This document shows, one piece after another, positions 62,541-64,000 of a stretch of DNA of 64,000 nucleotides. Source of the DNA: Peptoniphilus harei. GTDB lineage: Bacteria > Bacillota > Clostridia > Tissierellales > Peptoniphilaceae. The notes under the pieces were generated by a model. It was not told where the DNA came from, did not search any database, and saw only the letters and a list, made by a program, of their open reading frames with translations. Position numbers and translations under genes: made by a program. The stretch is from NCBI RefSeq assembly GCF_900454685.1, contig NZ_UATM01000032.1:1116001-1180000 (forward strand). The letters are read 5' to 3'. Each line of letters begins with the position of its first letter. The stretch's first letter is position 1.

Positions 62541-64000
62541 ATGTATTTATTCGTTGGAGCTATGGCTGGGATTATACTTTCCATTTACATAAAATCCTAT
62601 ATTCTTGTAGGAATAATTTTATTAATATGCACTGTCTATATTTTGCCTATAAAAAATAGATATAATTTTTTATACCTGCCTCTTGTGGCCCTCTTAGTAT
62701 TTATAAATTTTAACGCAAGAGATTATAAACTCAATTCTTTTGATGGAGACATAGTGGGTAAGGTGGTTCTCTCAAATGAAAATAAGTCTGTCATTAAAAC
62801 AGATTTTATTAAAGGAAAAAAATTTAAGACTAAGTTACTAGTTTATAAAAAATTAGATAGGGGTGGATCCTATAAAATTCGTGGCAAGTTTTATCCACCC
62901 CTTTCTGACATGAATAAGGGAACTTTTAACTACGAGATGAACAACAAGGCCCAAGGAATTTATCTACTTGGGAAAATTAGTGGATATGAAAAAATTTCCG
63001 AACCAATGGGAATTTATAAAATCTCAAATCTATTTATTGATAGGGCAAAATATTTTTTCAACAAAAACTTAAATGAAAGGAATGCAGGCTTGCTCGCTTC
63101 TTTAATTTTAGCTGATAAGTCCCTTGTTGATTCAATGGATAGGGACAGGTTTGATTCTCTTGGCATGAATCACATCTTGGCTGTGTCTGGACTTCACATT
63201 GGAGTCTTGGCACTATTTTTGGAATTTATAATAAAAAAGATAAGTAAAAATAAAAAGTTTACAGACTTAGCCCTGGTAATAATTCTATTCTTATACATAA
63301 TGGCAATTGGTTTTCCGATTTCTGCAGTTCGTGCCTTCTTGTTTTATATTTTATACAAGGGAAACACCTATCTCGAAAAGGACATAGACAATAGGGATAT
63401 TTTCTTCTTAAGTCTTTCTATAATACTTTTTATAAATCCCATGGCGATTTATTCTATTTCACTTCTATTGTCTTATGGAGCAATCTTTGGTTTGATATTT
63501 ATCTATCCGCACTTAATTGAAAGAGTTTCTAGTAAGAGCCTTGTCAACAAGTCTATCATAGGGGCCTTGTCAGTATTAATTTCTGTTTTTCCTTTAGTGA
63601 ATTATTATTTTTCAGGTTTTTCACTTTTAGTTTTTGCTGCCAACTTATTTATTGTTCCAATTTATTCTATTATTATTTCCCTTGGATTTATTATGGGTCT
63701 AGGAATTTTTCCAAGCTTAATAGGAAACTTCCTAGATATACTAATGAATGCTACTTACGGACTTGAAAGTTTATTAATCTCAAAGGGATCAATATTTTTA
63801 ATATTAAAAGCCTTTAAGTTTGAATATATTTTTGTATATTATATCTTACTTATTTTTATAATGAATAGGCGTAGACTCAATGAAATCATTAGGCCAAATT
63901 TAAAATTAATAAAAATTTACATGACGATTTCTTTTATAGTGATGGGTATTGGGATTTATAAAGACCTTATGACTTTTGAGATAAGTCAGCTTTACGTTGA
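62541..64000 (+). CDS. comEC: ComEC/Rec2 DNA-uptake channel, N-terminal part
   Basis: The frame from the ATG at 62541 is open to the window end (486 residues). Two N-terminal membrane segments, an outside domain (DUF4131-like), and a polytopic competence domain are visible. The diagnostic motif NHILAVSGLHIGVLALFLE is near residue 210 and PISAVRAFLFYILYKG is near 265. ComEC carries single-stranded DNA across the membrane in transformation. The C-terminal metallo-beta-lactamase-like part would lie outside. AAGGGGTG precedes the start; a TATAAT at 62521 lies only 15 bases before it. It diverges from the AlaX-like gene. Confidence 0.92.
   Translation, partial: MYLFVGAMAGIILSIYIKSYILVGIILLICTVYILPIKNRYNFLYLPLVALLVFINFNARDYKLNSFDGDIVGKVVLSNENKSVIKTDFIKGKKFKTKLLVYKKLDRGGSYKIRGKFYPPLSDMNKGTFNYEMNNKAQGIYLLGKISGYEKISEPMGIYKISNLFIDRAKYFFNKNLNERNAGLLASLILADKSLVDSMDRDRFDSLGMNHILAVSGLHIGVLALFLEFIIKKISKNKKFTDLALVIILFLYIMAIGFPISAVRAFLFYILYKGNTYLEKDIDNRDIFFLSLSIILFINPMAIYSISLLLSYGAIFGLIFIYPHLIERVSSKSLVNKSIIGALSVLISVFPLVNYYFSGFSLLVFAANLFIVPIYSIIISLGFIMGLGIFPSLIGNFLDILMNATYGLESLLISKGSIFLILKAFKFEYIFVYYILLIFIMNRRRLNEIIRPNLKLIKIYMTISFIVMGIGIYKDLMTFEISQLYV

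Overview
The window is a low-GC, gene-dense bacterial chromosome segment from a Gram-positive, anaerobic, amino-acid- and butyrate-type fermenter. Gene content suggests Tissierellia/Peptoniphilaceae (an Anaerococcus- or Peptoniphilus-like coccus); this is inference. The pointers are acetate kinase, an acyl-CoA dehydrogenase/EtfA/rubredoxin fusion next to a flavodiiron protein, a glmS ribozyme, a ykkC-type purine riboswitch, CsaB with SLH anchoring, and strong AGGAGG ribosome sites. I saw no rRNA, tRNA, insertion sequence, CRISPR array or complete prophage.

Layout. 0-5 kb: a LytTR regulator cut by the window edge, a hotdog protein and a DUF3783 protein diverging from a perfect 24-bp inverted repeat, then carB behind a candidate attenuator. 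5.3-10 kb: a five-gene cell-wall polysaccharide cluster (GT4, DUF4330, membrane protein, O-antigen-ligase-like protein, CsaB). 10-13.2 kb: ppx-ppk1. 13.3-19.1 kb: a PRPP-type riboswitch and purC-E-M-N-H-D. 19-26 kb: a DUF1275 protein, a glutamine-amidotransferase remnant, and a complete ABC importer with a DUF3798 lipoprotein. 26-32.7 kb: a lipoprotein, then a self-regulated tetR-mmpL-heptad-repeat operon and a small GNAT protein. 32.7-34.3 kb: nitroreductase and an EIIC-like transporter. 34.5-37.9 kb: the fusion dehydrogenase and flavodiiron protein under a strong promoter.

38-43 kb is the most accessory-looking part: a Y-family polymerase with a YolD-like partner and an unknown protein, divergent from a GmrSD-type DUF262-DUF1524-DUF4268 nuclease, with a degenerate 18-bp repeat array between them. 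43-47 kb is housekeeping (YfjL-like protein, tmcAL, ackA, yceD, rpmF). 47.3-48.9 kb holds two unannotated 40-residue membrane peptides facing a hemerythrin operon that carries a perfect CRP/FNR-type box. 49-54 kb: SLH protein, CNNM/CBS transporter, glmS with its ribozyme, acyl-ACP thioesterase. 54.5-60.5 kb: parvulin, RelA/SpoT-domain protein, PepD, DUF1292 protein, radical SAM protein and small proteins. 60.6-62.5 kb: a degenerate AlaX-like protein with three 49-residue internal repeats. The window ends inside comEC.

Genes that probably work together: CsaB makes the pyruvylated wall polymer that SLH domains bind, and an SLH protein is present; Ppx and Ppk1 turn over polyphosphate; the fusion dehydrogenase could pass electrons through its own rubredoxin to the flavodiiron protein for O2 or NO removal, and the hemerythrin operon fits the same stress theme; GlmS supplies wall amino sugar under ribozyme control.
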